Positions 1 to 9,364 of a stretch of DNA of 51,834 nt are shown here, piece by piece. Made by a program: the position numbers and the translations under genes. Each line of letters begins with the position of its first letter. Position 1 is the stretch's first letter. This DNA is from Vulcanimicrobiota bacterium (lineage in GTDB: Bacteria > Vulcanimicrobiota > Vulcanimicrobiia > Vulcanimicrobiales > Vulcanimicrobiaceae): assembly GCA_030041225.1 (NCBI GenBank), contig JASHOG010000076.1, positions 1 through 51,834 on the forward strand. The letters are read 5' to 3'. A model generated the notes under the pieces. It worked only from the letters and a program-made list of their open reading frames with translations, searched no databases and was not told the origin of the DNA.

Positions 1-95
1 CCGTTGCGTGCGATCACGACTTCCTCGCCCTTGAGTGCCTCGCCGACGAGGAGAGAAAAGTGGGTCTTCGCTTCGTACATGTTGACCTGCTTCAC
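1..95 (-). CDS. Phd/YefM-family antitoxin (partial)
   Basis: Only the first 31 or so codons lie in the window; the gene runs off the left edge. Translation from the GTG at 95 reads VKQVNMYEAKTHFSLL and continues to VVIARNG. This is the typical N-terminus of Phd/YefM antitoxins (a 'V.. ..eAK..ls.Ll' helix, then '.geevvItrnG'). These proteins bind and neutralise a toxin (usually Doc, YoeB or a PIN VapC) and repress their own operon through this N-terminal domain. An ATG at 80 is an alternative start. A promoter with an overlapping inverted repeat lies directly upstream. The toxin gene would be expected just outside the window to the left. Family assignment is fairly safe; the partner is unknown. 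Confidence 0.8.
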   Translation of the reverse strand, partial: MKQVNMYEAKTHFSLLVGEALKGEEVVIARN

Positions 96-131
96 CTGGT
101 CTAGTCTAGCACGCTAGACCTACAGCTGCAA
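96..131 (-). promoter_or_regulatory. phd promoter with overlapping operator
   Basis: On the minus strand a -35-like TTGCAG (131-126), a 17-base spacer and a -10-like TAGACT (108-103) precede the GTG at 95. The predicted transcription start is at about 96-97, so the mRNA would be almost leaderless. A perfect inverted repeat GTCTAGC-AC-GCTAGAC (104-119) covers the -10 element. This fits the operator of a self-repressing antitoxin. The motifs are seen directly; the function is inferred. Confidence 0.55.
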
Positions 132-134
132 GGT

Positions 135-3100
135 CTATGAGGGTACGATCTCCCGTGTTGCCGCAGCGTTGAAGTAGCTCGCTCGTGGATGGTGAAGCAC
201 GATTGCCGCCGTCGATTGCTCCGGAACGATCTGATACGCTTGCGTCAGCGTCACGCCGATGCGGCGCGTCGCGTCCAGGAGCGAGAAGACGGTCTCGTGT
301 TGCGCGAGGTCGGGGCAGGCACCGTAGCCCCAAGAGTAGCGCTTCCCGCGACGTTCTTCGAGAGCAAGCTCGCGACGGATGCGACGGTGAACGAGCTCGG
401 CAAGTGCCTCCGCTGACTGTACGGAGAAGCCGTGCAGAAAGTACGCCTCGCTGTAGGCTGCCGCACGTTGAAGCTCGGCAATCTGCCGCGATGCCTCTTC
501 TCCTACGGTGACGATCTGCAGTGCTACGACATCGACGGGTGCACCATTCTCTCGCTCGCGCACGTAATCTGCGAGGCAGAGATGCTCGCCGCCCGGCTGA
601 CGCGCGAACGTGAAGCGGGCGAGCTCGCTGCCGCCTTCGTCGAAGAGCACGACGTCGTCGTTCTCCGCTGCCGCGCGAAAGTATCCATAGACGGCCCGCG
701 GCTCGAGAATCGCACCGCTCTCCGCCTGCGTCTGATAGCGGCGCAAGCGTGGTTCGAACTCCTCGCTCAGCAGTCTCTCCCACTGCTCGCCCTTGGTGTT
801 TGCCGCACCCCATGAGAGCCTGAAGAGGCTGCGTAGATCGAAGCATTGCCAGAGCTCTCGACGATCGACGTGCTCGAGCGCGCGCACGCCGAAGAAGGGG
901 GGCCGCGGAATCTCGGCCGGCTGCGAGCGCACGACGGAAAACGCGCGCACCGTGGCGCCGTCAACGGCGGCGGCGCTGCGTGCGTGCTGCGCAACCGCCT
1001 CCGTGCGAATGCGCTCGACGAGACCGCGGCGCGCGTCCTCGTCGCCGGTGAGCGTATCCATGATGTCGAGCCCTTCAAAAGCATCCTTGGCGTAGAAGAG
1101 GCCCGGCTCGAAGAAACGTTTGCCTTCGAGCAGCGCGATGCGCCGGCCGAAGTCGCGGTTGATCGCGGCACCGCCGACGATCACGGGAAAGAGGAGGCCG
1201 CGCGCATCCTGCTCCTGCACGCAAATGGGCATCTGTTTGCTCGTCGAGACGAGCAGCGCCGAGAGGCCGATGGCGTCGGCCTTCACTTCGATCGCCTTCT
1301 CGAGAATCGTGTTCATCGGCACTTGCTTGCCGAGATCGTACACCGTGTAGCCATTATTCGAGAGGATCGTGTTCACGAGATTCTTTCCGATGTCGTGCAC
1401 GTCGCCGAAGACGGTTGCAAGCACAACTTTGCCCTTGGTGACGCCCTCTTTCTTCTCGAGGAACTGCTCGAGGTGCGCGACGGCTTTCTTCATGACCTCG
1501 GCCGATTGCAAGACGAAGGGCAGAATGAGTTCGCCGGCTCCGAACTTGTCGCCGACCTCCTTCATTGCGGGCAAGAGAATTTCGTTGAGCACCTGTACCG
1601 GCGTCCGAGATTCGAGAGCCTCGTCGATCTTCGCTTCGATGCCGTCCTTACGGCGATGGAGAATAGCGGAATGGATGCGAGCCTGTATCGGAGTGTCGCT
1701 TCCCTCGACGTCACGCGGCGCTTCCGCGCCTCGCTCGTTCGGGATGATATGTTCGATCAACCGCTGCAGCGCGTCGGGCCGGCGATTGAAGACGAGGTCG
1801 TCGCACCGTTCGCGCGCTTGTGCATCGATCTCGGCGTACGGTGCGATCTCTTGTGCGTGCACGAGTGCACAATCGAGCCCGGCCTCGACGCAGTGGTGGA
1901 GAAACACGGAGTTCAGTGCGGCACGCGCTTGTGGCGAGAGGCCGAAGGAGACGTTCGAGACACCAAGCGAGGTGAGAACACCCGGAAGAGCCGCTTTGAT
2001 CGTGCGAATCCCTTCGATGGTCGCGATCGCGGACTGCGCGAACTCGGGATCACCGGTTGAAAGCGTGAAGGTCAATGCATCGAAGATGAGCGCGCCGGGC
2101 GGGAGCCCGTACTCGCCGACGGCGATCTCATAGATTCGCCGCGCGACCTCGAGCTTGCGTTCCACCGTCTTGGCCATGCCCTGCTCGTCGATGGTGAGCG
2201 CCACGACGGCCGCACCGTGCTCGATCGCAAGCGGCATGACGCGGTCGATCTTCGCTCGCCCCGCCTCGAGGTTCACCGAGTTGAGGATCGCGCGACCGGG
2301 ATAGTTTTGCAGCGCGTGCTCCATAACGTTCGGCTCGGTCGAGTCGATCATGAGCGGCGCCTCGACCGATTGCGCGAGACGACGCACGAGCTCGCGCATC
2401 TGCACGTCTTCGTCGCTGCGTTCCGTGAGGGCGCAGCAGACGTCGAGCACGTGCGCTCCTCCCTCGATCTGCTCGCGCGCCAAGAGCACGATGTCGTCAT
2501 ACCGCTCCTCGAGGAGCAGCCGTTTCATGCGGCGCGAGCCTTGGCTGTTGATACGTTCGCCGACGAGCAATGGACGCGGCTCTTGCTCCAGGCTCACCGC
2601 CGTCATCGCCGAGGCAACGTACTGCGCACGCTCTTTGTCATCCCGAGCGTCGCGAGCGCGACGCGCTCGCGACGTCGAACGTTCGTCGAGCACCTCGCGC
2701 AGCGCCGCTACGTGCGCAGGCGTCGTTCCGCAGCAGCCGCCGATTGCGTTGACGCCGTACTCACGCACGAACTCGCCGAGCTCACGCGCGAGCTGCTCGG
2801 GAGTTTCGGGATAGATCGCCTCACCGCGCGGTCCCATGAGCGGTAAGCCTGCGTTCGGGATGACCGAGACGGGACAGCGTGAGTTTTCGCAGAGGTAGCG
2901 AATCGAGTCGCGCATCTGCGCGGGACCGGTCGAGCAGTTCAGCCCGATGACGTCGATCGGAAGCGCATCGAGCACGGCGCAGATCGCGCGAATGTCGGTG
3001 CCGAGCAGCATCCGCCCCTCGGTGATGAGCGTCGGCTGTGCTTGGATCGGCACGCGGCGCATTCCGCGCGCGAACTCACGCGTGATGCCGGCGATCGCGG

Positions 3101-3641
3101 CTTTGAGCTCGAGCAGATCTTGCATCGTCTCGAGCAGCAGCAAATCGGCGCCGCCCTCGATGAGCGCACGCGCCTGCTCGCCGTAGATCGTCGCGAGCTC
3201 CTCGAAGCTGATCTTCGAAAGCGCGGGATCGGAAGACGAGATGAGCATGCCGGTCGGGCCCATCGATGCGGCGACGAATCGCGGCCGCTCGGGCGTCGCG
3301 ACGGCGTCGCACGCCTGACGAGCGATGCGCGCGGCGATAGTATTGATGTCGTAGGTTCGTTCGCCGAGCCCGTACTCGCCGAGCTTGAGGCGCGAGCCCG
3401 TGAACGAATCGGTTTCGACGACGTCTGCGCCTGCTTCTAGATAGGCACTATGAATGCGCCCGATCAGGTCGGGCCGCGAGAGCACGAGCGCCTCGTTGCA
3501 CCCGAGATACTGCTCGCCGCCGAAATCCGAGGCTTGCAGCCCGAGATCCATGAGCTGCGTCCCCATAGCACCGTCGAAGAGCAGCACGCGCTCGCGTAGT
3601 GCGTGCAGGTACTCAGATTGAGCGAATTTCTCCAACGGCAC
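135..3641 (-). CDS. metH: Cobalamin-dependent methionine synthase
   Basis: Transfers the methyl group of 5-methyltetrahydrofolate to homocysteine through cobalamin. All four modules are present in 1168 residues (E. coli MetH is 1227). The homocysteine domain has LFDGAMGTQL at about 21-30 and zinc cysteines C236, C303 and C304 (GLNCS, GGCCG). The pterin domain starts near VGERINSQGSR (about 360). The cobalamin domain has DVHDIG with His749 as the expected cobalt ligand. The C-terminal reactivation domain has SWGYGACPD. The GTG at 3641 is chosen because the first ATG lies inside the DGAMGTQL motif. It overlaps the end of the asparaginase gene by 29 bases, so the two are likely co-translated. 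The linker after the first domain carries a palindromic repeat read as ARDDK (codons 332-336). A long ORF reading upstream through the asparaginase gene is not part of this gene. Confidence 0.95.
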   Translation of the reverse strand: MPLEKFAQSEYLHALRERVLLFDGAMGTQLMDLGLQASDFGGEQYLGCNEALVLSRPDLIGRIHSAYLEAGADVVETDSFTGSRLKLGEYGLGERTYDINTIAARIARQACDAVATPERPRFVAASMGPTGMLISSSDPALSKISFEELATIYGEQARALIEGGADLLLLETMQDLLELKAAIAGITREFARGMRRVPIQAQPTLITEGRMLLGTDIRAICAVLDALPIDVIGLNCSTGPAQMRDSIRYLCENSRCPVSVIPNAGLPLMGPRGEAIYPETPEQLARELGEFVREYGVNAIGGCCGTTPAHVAALREVLDERSTSRARRARDARDDKERAQYVASAMTAVSLEQEPRPLLVGERINSQGSRRMKRLLLEERYDDIVLLAREQIEGGAHVLDVCCALTERSDEDVQMRELVRRLAQSVEAPLMIDSTEPNVMEHALQNYPGRAILNSVNLEAGRAKIDRVMPLAIEHGAAVVALTIDEQGMAKTVERKLEVARRIYEIAVGEYGLPPGALIFDALTFTLSTGDPEFAQSAIATIEGIRTIKAALPGVLTSLGVSNVSFGLSPQARAALNSVFLHHCVEAGLDCALVHAQEIAPYAEIDAQARERCDDLVFNRRPDALQRLIEHIIPNERGAEAPRDVEGSDTPIQARIHSAILHRRKDGIEAKIDEALESRTPVQVLNEILLPAMKEVGDKFGAGELILPFVLQSAEVMKKAVAHLEQFLEKKEGVTKGKVVLATVFGDVHDIGKNLVNTILSNNGYTVYDLGKQVPMNTILEKAIEVKADAIGLSALLVSTSKQMPICVQEQDARGLLFPVIVGGAAINRDFGRRIALLEGKRFFEPGLFYAKDAFEGLDIMDTLTGDEDARRGLVERIRTEAVAQHARSAAAVDGATVRAFSVVRSQPAEIPRPPFFGVRALEHVDRRELWQCFDLRSLFRLSWGAANTKGEQWERLLSEEFEPRLRRYQTQAESGAILEPRAVYGYFRAAAENDDVVLFDEGGSELARFTFARQPGGEHLCLADYVRERENGAPVDVVALQIVTVGEEASRQIAELQRAAAYSEAYFLHGFSVQSAEALAELVHRRIRRELALEERRGKRYSWGYGACPDLAQHETVFSLLDATRRIGVTLTQAYQIVPEQSTAAIVLHHPRASYFNAAATREIVPS
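2635..2674 (+). repeat. Dispersed palindromic repeat, copy inside metH
   Basis: The core TTGTCATCCCGAGCG (2635-2649) is identical to copies at 14650-14664 (opposite strand), 18853-18867 and 19562-19576 (opposite strand). It runs into an 11-base perfect hairpin: CGTCGCGAGCG at 2648-2658 and its complement at 2664-2674. It lies in the linker between the homocysteine and pterin domains of MetH and keeps the frame open. Confidence 0.7.
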
Positions 3642-4593
3642 GTCCGGCCCGATTATACACGACTGGGTGCACAAACCGCGCAAGCCTTTCCATCTGCTCG
3701 GCGGAGAGTGCCCCGAGACGCTGCAGCGACGCAAGCGAGAACGGAGCGCGCGCCCTCGCGGTGCCGTCGAGGACCTTCGAGGTGAAGCCGAATCCGAGCG
3801 AGAGCACCGCAGCGCCGTGCACACCCTCAGCGCCCCCCTTCGAAAGAACGCTCCCGCGACTCGAACGCATGAGCTCGGTATCGAACTCTCCCATCCCGGC
3901 GACATACTCCGGGCGTGCGAGCATCGCTGCGCGCACCGCGGCAAGGGCTGCCGCATCGGCCGCGTCCACCCCCTCGAGCGTGGCGAGTCTCGCGAACGAG
4001 AGCGCCGCACGGCGCAGTGAGGTTGCGTACACCGGTATCCCGCAGCCGTCGACGCCGAGAGGCCATTGCTGCGGGTCTTCGTCGCACATACGCGCGCAGA
4101 AGGCAAGGATGAGTCGTTGCGCAGGATGCCCCGGCTCGAGGTAGGTTGCGGTATCGGCGTCGAGCAGCCGGCAGAGAGCAAGAATACCCGCATGTTTTCC
4201 CGAGCAGTTGTTGTGGATCGCCCGCGGCGGCTCGCCTCGTTTGAGCATTGCGAGCATCGCCTTCTCGTTGTACGGGTAGTGCGCGCCACAGAGCAGCGCC
4301 GATTCATCCATCCCAATCTTGCGTAGGATCGAGCGCACCGCATTGAGATGGAAGAGTTGCCCGGAGTGCGAGCCGGCCATGACGGCGATCTCTCTCTCGT
4401 CGAGGGCGAAACGCTCGCTCACGCCCGCCGCGATGATTGCAGCTGCGATAAACGGCTTTGCAGCCGAGCGCAGATAGACCGGCGAATCGGCGTCGCCGCT
4501 TTCCAGCAACACGTCGCCGTTTGCCGTACACGCAAAGGCGGCGACGTGGTGAACCGACTCGACGAGATTCCCGCGCGTGACTTCGACGATCAC
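3613..4593 (-). CDS. Asparaginase II-family amidohydrolase
   Basis: 326 residues of the PF06089 type (the Rhizobium etli inducible asparaginase family, unrelated to the E. coli enzymes). It hydrolyses L-asparagine to aspartate and ammonia. Family landmarks are visible: S43-A-A-K46 (the Ser-Lys catalytic pair), SHSG (75-78), NNCSGKH with C130 and K133, and VDGCGIP with C184. There is no signal peptide, so it is probably cytoplasmic. It lies 32 bases after the aldehyde dehydrogenase gene and overlaps the start of metH, so it is the third gene of a four-gene minus-strand unit. The link between asparagine breakdown and methionine synthesis is not obvious. Confidence 0.88.
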   Translation of the reverse strand: MIVEVTRGNLVESVHHVAAFACTANGDVLLESGDADSPVYLRSAAKPFIAAAIIAAGVSERFALDEREIAVMAGSHSGQLFHLNAVRSILRKIGMDESALLCGAHYPYNEKAMLAMLKRGEPPRAIHNNCSGKHAGILALCRLLDADTATYLEPGHPAQRLILAFCARMCDEDPQQWPLGVDGCGIPVYATSLRRAALSFARLATLEGVDAADAAALAAVRAAMLARPEYVAGMGEFDTELMRSSRGSVLSKGGAEGVHGAAVLSLGFGFTSKVLDGTARARAPFSLASLQRLGALSAEQMERLARFVHPVVYNRAGRAVGEIRSI

Positions 4594-4625
4594 GCGCTCA
4601 TCGGATCGGACTACATCAGGACTTC

Positions 4626-6071
4626 CTAAGACATCGTGACGGATTTCGTCACCATGTAGGAATCCAGGCCCTCCGTACCGCCTTCGGAGCCGAATCCCGA
4701 CGCCTTCACGCCTCCGAATGGAAGCTCGGCAAGCGCGATGCCGAAGTGATTGATACCGAGCATCCCGGTCTCGACGCGCTCCGACAGCGCGATGGACTCG
4801 GCAAGATCCCGCGTGAAGGCATACGCTGAAAGCCCGTACGGGAGACGGTTCGCCTCGCCGATTGCCTCGTCGAGGGTCTCGAACGGCGTGATCGCCGCCA
4901 CGGGGCCAAAGGGCTCTTCGTGCAGAACGCGTGCGTCGCGCGGAAGATCGGTCAAGACGGTCGGTTGATAGAAGAATCCCGGTCCATCGATCGCGCTGCC
5001 GCCGGTCTTCGCCGTCGCTCCACGTTCGAGCGCGTCGCGCACGAGCTCGTCGATGCCGCTGCGGCGGCGTTGGTTCGCCAGCGAAGCCATCTGCGTCTGC
5101 TCGTCGAGACCGTTGCCGATGCGCAGCCCCGCGGCCTTCGTGCTGAAACGATCGACGAACTCGTCGTAGAGCTTTCGATGAACGATGAATCGGGAAGGCG
5201 AGACGCAGACCTGCCCGGCGTTTCGGTACTTCGAGGCGACCGACATGTTGACGGCACGCGCGAGATCGGCGTGCTCGGTGACGATGACCGGTGCGTGACC
5301 TCCAAGCTCGAGCGTCATCCGTTTCGTCCCATCGGCCGCAAGATGAGCGAGCTGTTTCCCGACCGCGATCGATCCGGTAAACGAAACCTTGCGAATGACG
5401 GGTGAGGCGATCAGTCTCTGCGAGATGTGCGCCGGATCACCGAACAGCATCGAGACCGCCTCCGGCTCGAGGCCGGCGTCGAGCAGCGCTTCGAGCAGCG
5501 CGAGCGCCGTCGCGGGTGTCTCCTCCGCCGGCTTGATGACGATCGAGCATCCCGCACCTAGAGCGCCCGCGAGCTTACGTGCGGGCGTGATCGCCGGAAA
5601 GTTCCACGGCGTGAACGCAGCAACGGGCCCGACAGGCTCGCGCAGCACGAGCTGCCTGATCGCGGGTGAGCGCGAGGGCACGATACGCCCGTAGGCGCGG
5701 CGTCCCTCTTCGGCGACCCAATCGAAGAGTTCGGCGCATGCGATGACCTCTGCGCGAGATTCGACGACGACCTTCCCTTGCTCCGTCGTCATCGTGCGTG
5801 CGATCGCCTCGGCACGCTCGCGCACGAGTCCGGCCGCACGATGAAGGATCGTTGCGCGGTCGAAAGCCGAGGTGCTCCGCCAGCGCGCGTAACCACGCTC
5901 CGCCGCGGCGAGTGCGCGCCGTATGTCGTCATCGGTTGCGACGGGGAGGTCGCCGATGGGCTCCCCCGTCGCGGGATTGATCACCGCTATGCGTTCCCGC
6001 GCGCGCGCATCGATTTTCTCGCCCCCGACGAAGAGGTAGAGCTGCGCGTAGGAAGGCGCTTCGAGAATCAT
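4626..6071 (-). CDS. NAD(P)-dependent aldehyde dehydrogenase (succinate-semialdehyde type)
   Basis: 481 residues from the ATG at 6071, which overlaps the cysK stop codon as ATGA. Aldehyde dehydrogenase fold: FTPWNFP (about 153-159) and [10 protein letters not shown] in the cofactor domain, FTGS (231-234), ELGGHAP with E255 as general base, and NAGQVCV with the nucleophile C289. EPFGPVA marks the C-terminal half. Overall similarity is closest to the GabD-like succinate-semialdehyde dehydrogenase subfamily, but the true substrate cannot be read from the sequence. A longer reading frame from 6161 exists but overlaps cysK and is rejected. Confidence 0.88.
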   Translation of the reverse strand: MILEAPSYAQLYLFVGGEKIDARARERIAVINPATGEPIGDLPVATDDDIRRALAAAERGYARWRSTSAFDRATILHRAAGLVRERAEAIARTMTTEQGKVVVESRAEVIACAELFDWVAEEGRRAYGRIVPSRSPAIRQLVLREPVGPVAAFTPWNFPAITPARKLAGALGAGCSIVIKPAEETPATALALLEALLDAGLEPEAVSMLFGDPAHISQRLIASPVIRKVSFTGSIAVGKQLAHLAADGTKRMTLELGGHAPVIVTEHADLARAVNMSVASKYRNAGQVCVSPSRFIVHRKLYDEFVDRFSTKAAGLRIGNGLDEQTQMASLANQRRRSGIDELVRDALERGATAKTGGSAIDGPGFFYQPTVLTDLPRDARVLHEEPFGPVAAITPFETLDEAIGEANRLPYGLSAYAFTRDLAESIALSERVETGMLGINHFGIALAELPFGGVKASGFGSEGGTEGLDSYMVTKSVTMS

Positions 6072-7042
6072 GTTCCCGCCGAGACCAACGCTGGTTCCAC
6101 GACGATCGCCTCCTGTTCCCCGAAGACCGGATTGCTTAAGTAGCGCTCCCCCGTGTCGCATGCGAAGGTGACGATCGTCTTTCCTTTGAGGAGTGGCCGT
6201 TGCGCTACCTGGAGTGCCGCCCAGATGTTGGCACCGCTCGATATGCCGACGAGCATCCCCTCCTCGCGTGCCGCCCTCCGAGCGGTCTCGATGGCGTCTG
6301 CGTCGGTGACGCGAATGACCTCCTCGTACACCGTCGTATCGAGTACGCCCGGCACGAACCCGGCGCCGGTACCTTGAATTTTGTGCGGTCCCGGCGCTCC
6401 TCCCGAGAGCACCGGCGAAGCATCCGGTTCGACTGCGACGATCGTTACGCCGGACTTGCGCGCTTTCAATATTTGTCCGACACCCGTGATCGTGCCGCCG
6501 GTGCCGACCGCCGAAACGACGACGTCGACGGCTCCGTCGGTATCGCGCCAGATCTCCTCCGCAGTTGTTCGACGGTGGATCTCCGGGTTGGCCGGGTTAT
6601 CGAACTGCTGCGGTACGAAATACTTCAAGGGTTGCTGCGCACGAATCTCCTCCGCACGCGCAAGAGCGCCCTTCATGCCTTGCGGACCCGGCGTTAGCAC
6701 GACCTGAGCACCATACGCCTTGAGTAAGTTGCGCCGCTCGATCGTCATCGTCTCGGGCATGACGAGGATACATGGGTAACCCTTCGCTGCCGCAACGAAG
6801 GCGAGCGCGATGCCCGTGTTACCGCTGGTCGGCTCGAGGATGGTCATTCCGGGCCGTAGGCTCCCGTCGCGCTCCGCGGCCTCGATCATCGCGACCCCGA
6901 TTCGGTCCTTGACCGAGCCGGCTGGATTGAACGACTCCATCTTCACGAGGATCGTCGCGGCAGCGTTGCGCGCCAGGCGCGGAATCTTCACAAGCGGCGT
7001 GTTGCCGAAGGTATCGGCGAGATTTTCATAGATTCGTGCCAT
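6068..7042 (-). CDS. cysK: Cysteine synthase (O-acetylserine sulfhydrylase)
   Basis: 324 residues. PLP enzyme that makes cysteine from O-acetylserine and sulfide. The PLP lysine is K45 in NPAGSVKDR. The substrate loop PTSGNTG and the phosphate-binding GTGGTITG are intact, and GISSGAN lies near the C-terminus. The start is the ATG at 7042 (MARIYENL); an ORF extension of 13 codons upstream is not family-like. It heads a minus-strand unit with aldehyde dehydrogenase, asparaginase II and metH, giving a partly sulfur-amino-acid theme. A -10-like TACACT sits exactly 7-12 bases before the ATG, suggesting a leaderless transcript. Confidence 0.93.
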   Translation of the reverse strand: MARIYENLADTFGNTPLVKIPRLARNAAATILVKMESFNPAGSVKDRIGVAMIEAAERDGSLRPGMTILEPTSGNTGIALAFVAAAKGYPCILVMPETMTIERRNLLKAYGAQVVLTPGPQGMKGALARAEEIRAQQPLKYFVPQQFDNPANPEIHRRTTAEEIWRDTDGAVDVVVSAVGTGGTITGVGQILKARKSGVTIVAVEPDASPVLSGGAPGPHKIQGTGAGFVPGVLDTTVYEEVIRVTDADAIETARRAAREEGMLVGISSGANIWAALQVAQRPLLKGKTIVTFACDTGERYLSNPVFGEQEAIVVEPALVSAGT

Positions 7043-7046
7043 GATA

Positions 7047-7068
7047 AGAGTGTAACAGCCAGAGTGTA
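7047..7068 (-). promoter_or_regulatory. Putative leaderless promoter of cysK with direct repeat
   Basis: On the minus strand TACACT occurs at 7054-7049 and again at 7068-7063, inside a 14-base-spaced direct repeat (plus-strand AGAGTGTA at 7047 and 7061). The nearer copy lies at -12 to -7 relative to the cysK ATG at 7042, the position expected for a leaderless transcript. No convincing -35 box is visible. The repeats could also be a regulator site. Confidence 0.35.
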
Positions 7069-7080
7069 CCCGCTGTTGCA

Positions 7081-7096
7081 CCGAACGCTTGTTCGG
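7081..7096 (+). promoter_or_regulatory. Hairpin/operator before the serine hydrolase
   Basis: Perfect inverted repeat CCGAAC-GCTT-GTTCGG between the divergent cysK and serine hydrolase genes, ending just before the AAGGGAG ribosome-binding site. It could be a protein-binding site or an mRNA hairpin that limits translation. Function is inferred only from its position. Confidence 0.3.
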
Positions 7097-7107
7097 AAAG
7101 GGAGACC

Positions 7108-8826
7108 ATGCGCGCCGTTCTTGTCGTACTGCTCGCGCTCGCGCTCATCGCGCCCAACCCAACGCCTCAGCCCGCACCCTCGATCGACGATGCCCTTGCC
7201 GCGATCCGCGCCTACGCTCCCGAGGCAATGGCCGAGCAAGGGACGCCCGGGCTTTCCATCGCCGTCACGGACCGGACACACACTCTAGCGATCATCACCT
7301 TAGGCTACGCGAACGTCGAAGCCCACACGCCGGTCACGCCGCAGACACGCTTTGCGATCGGTTCGATCACGAAGTCGATGACGGCGCTCAGCCTGCTGGA
7401 GTTGCGCGACGAGCAGCGCGTCGATCTCGATGCATCGGTACAACGCTATCTTCCCTGGTTTACGACTCACTCGGGCGGCAAGCCCATACTCGTCCACGAG
7501 CTCCTCTCGCACACCGCGGGGATTCCCGACGACTACTCTGTGACGCCGAGCTACCTCTACGGTATCTACGTCTTGCGCACCGCGCATACGCTCTTTCCAC
7601 CCGGAACGGCGTGGTCGTACTCCAACGACGGGTTCGCGACGGTCGGAGCGATCGTCGCCGCGGTCGACCACCGGGACTGGGCGGCAGCACTGCAAGCCCG
7701 CGTTTTCGATCCCATCGGCATGAGCGCGAGCTCGGCGGTCTTCACACCGGAGACGATGGCTGATGCTGCGACGGGCTATGAGTATCGTGACGCTGATCGC
7801 CCCGCATCGCTTCATCCCGCGCTGGTTCCGTCTCGTCCGTTCGATTTCGTCAACCCTGCCGGCTCGGTGCTCTCGACGCCGGAAGACATGGCGCGCTACG
7901 TGCGCTTCTATCTCAAGGGCGGCGTCACGCAGAGCGGTAGGAGGCTTCTCGCGCCTGCGACGTTCGCCGCGATGACGCATGCCGACCGTTACAATAACGG
8001 CGAGCCCGCCGGCTCACCTGGGATCGAGCTCGCCGAGGCACCGTCGTACTACAAGAGATACGGTTTCGGCCTCTCGATCTTCGATGAGGAGGGCGATCAT
8101 CTCATCGGTCACACCGGCGGCATCTCCGGCTACACTGCGTGCATGCAGGCAAATCTCACGCGTGGGTTCGGCGTGATCGCAATGGCAAACCTCGTCGAGG
8201 CGCCGCTGCATCCATGCGCGATCGTTCTCTATGCAATGCGTGTCCTGCGCGCCCAGCAGCTGGGAGCGCCCCTTCCGAAGCCGCCGGCGCCGCCGAATGC
8301 TGCATACGTTGCCGACGCCGCCGAGTACGCCGCAACGTACGCTGCACGCAGTGGAGCATCGCTCTCGATCGCGTCCGCGCACGACCGCCTCTCGATTGTC
8401 GATGGCGGCATCACGTACGCACTCTATCCTCGCGGGCCGGATATGTTCTGGTGTTCCGATCCGCGTTTTCCGCTCTTCCTGTTCCACTTCTTACGTGACG
8501 CGCACGGACGCGTCGACCAGCTGTCGTACGGCGCGCAGTGGTATGCAACCGCACAGTATTCCGGCCCGCGTACGTGGCCTCACCCGCGCGCATGGGACGC
8601 CTACGCCGGCCGCTACGAGAACACGTTTTGGGGATCACCGCAGATCACGCGGGTGCTGATCGTCAAAGGCAGGCTGACGCTCGACGGGCTTCAGCCGCTC
8701 GTTCCTCTCAACGACGGCTCCTTTGCCGCCGGATTCGACATCGTACGCTTCGACGCGTTCGCCGGAGAGAAGGCGACGCGGATGAGAATCGACGCCATCG
8801 ACTTCTATCGCGTCGACCTGCCGTAA
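7108..8826 (+). CDS. Secreted beta-lactamase-family (class C/AmpC-like) serine hydrolase
   Basis: 572 residues starting with a signal peptide ([15 protein letters not shown]). The beta-lactamase/penicillin-binding fold has all three active-site motifs: S86-I-T-K89, Y171-S-N173 and H335-T-G337. The catalytic domain ends near 380. A further 190-residue C-terminal region resembles the lipocalin-like domain often appended to this family. Such enzymes act as esterases, D-aminopeptidases or penicillin-recognising peptidases in the periplasm; the substrate cannot be named here. The AAGGGAG ribosome-binding site supports the ATG at 7108. The gene is divergent from cysK and monocistronic. Confidence 0.85.
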   Translation: MRAVLVVLLALALIAPNPTPQPAPSIDDALAAIRAYAPEAMAEQGTPGLSIAVTDRTHTLAIITLGYANVEAHTPVTPQTRFAIGSITKSMTALSLLELRDEQRVDLDASVQRYLPWFTTHSGGKPILVHELLSHTAGIPDDYSVTPSYLYGIYVLRTAHTLFPPGTAWSYSNDGFATVGAIVAAVDHRDWAAALQARVFDPIGMSASSAVFTPETMADAATGYEYRDADRPASLHPALVPSRPFDFVNPAGSVLSTPEDMARYVRFYLKGGVTQSGRRLLAPATFAAMTHADRYNNGEPAGSPGIELAEAPSYYKRYGFGLSIFDEEGDHLIGHTGGISGYTACMQANLTRGFGVIAMANLVEAPLHPCAIVLYAMRVLRAQQLGAPLPKPPAPPNAAYVADAAEYAATYAARSGASLSIASAHDRLSIVDGGITYALYPRGPDMFWCSDPRFPLFLFHFLRDAHGRVDQLSYGAQWYATAQYSGPRTWPHPRAWDAYAGRYENTFWGSPQITRVLIVKGRLTLDGLQPLVPLNDGSFAAGFDIVRFDAFAGEKATRMRIDAIDFYRVDLP

Positions 8827-8935
8827 AACGTCCGAGCGGCGGCTGTCATGACGCGATAACTGAGAATGGGCTGAACCCCGATTTTCCTCGTCGCGGCAGC
8901 GGAACGCCCTCAGCGGGCGGCGAAGGAACGCGCCC

Positions 8936-9364
8936 ATGCCCAAAGGGTTGCTCTTCGCTCTGGGAACGGTTGCGTTGGTTCTCATCGGTTGTCACTCAGG
9001 CGCCACGACGCCGGCCGCGACTCCGACACCGACACCGTCACCGAACCCTTCTACGTCGGTGGCGACCGTCGACGCGGAGTACAACGGGGCCCCGTACGTG
9101 GGCACGATCTACGCGAACCCAGCGCCCTCGGGATGCCCCGCGCCCGACGGCACGAACGTCGTTGCGGGCACGACGATATCGGCTACGTCGACGGCGGTGA
9201 GCGGCCAAATTTACGCCGAGGCGACGCTGACGAATCTCACGCCCGACATCAACTATAACTTTTTCTTTTTGCCGACCGGTGGATCTGCCGTCGCAGATTG
9301 CACGATTAATATCGAGTGGTCGTACGAAACGATCACTCTGTCGCCGTCGTCTCCGGCTCCGTAG
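8936..9364 (+). CDS. Small lipoprotein of unknown function
   Basis: 142 residues with a lipoprotein signal: hydrophobic N-terminus and lipobox LIGC, so the mature protein starts at C19. A Thr-Pro-rich linker (TPAATPTPTPSPNP) follows, then about 100 residues rich in small and beta-branched residues with two cysteines, probably a single beta-sandwich. I do not recognise the domain. GAAGGA upstream is a good ribosome-binding site. Its last 32 bases overlap the convergent 3-hydroxyacyl-CoA dehydrogenase gene. The 109 bases before it show no clear promoter. Confidence 0.7.
   Translation: MPKGLLFALGTVALVLIGCHSGATTPAATPTPTPSPNPSTSVATVDAEYNGAPYVGTIYANPAPSGCPAPDGTNVVAGTTISATSTAVSGQIYAEATLTNLTPDINYNFFFLPTGGSAVADCTINIEWSYETITLSPSSPAP

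Noticed and set aside
846-2060. 404-codon plus-strand frame opposite metH
   Set aside because: Mirror frame of a high-GC gene; composition is rich in Arg, Glu, Val and His with no recognisable domain, and metH on the other strand is certain.
135-4343. 1402-codon open frame covering metH and part of the asparaginase gene
   Set aside because: The first 234 codons read the asparaginase gene in another frame and are Arg/Ser-rich noise. MetH homology begins just before LFDGAMGTQL, so the GTG at 3641 is used.
3637-7107. Cobalamin or SAM riboswitch upstream of metH or cysK
   Set aside because: The metH start lies inside the preceding gene and the cysK leader is at most a few bases, leaving no room for a riboswitch.
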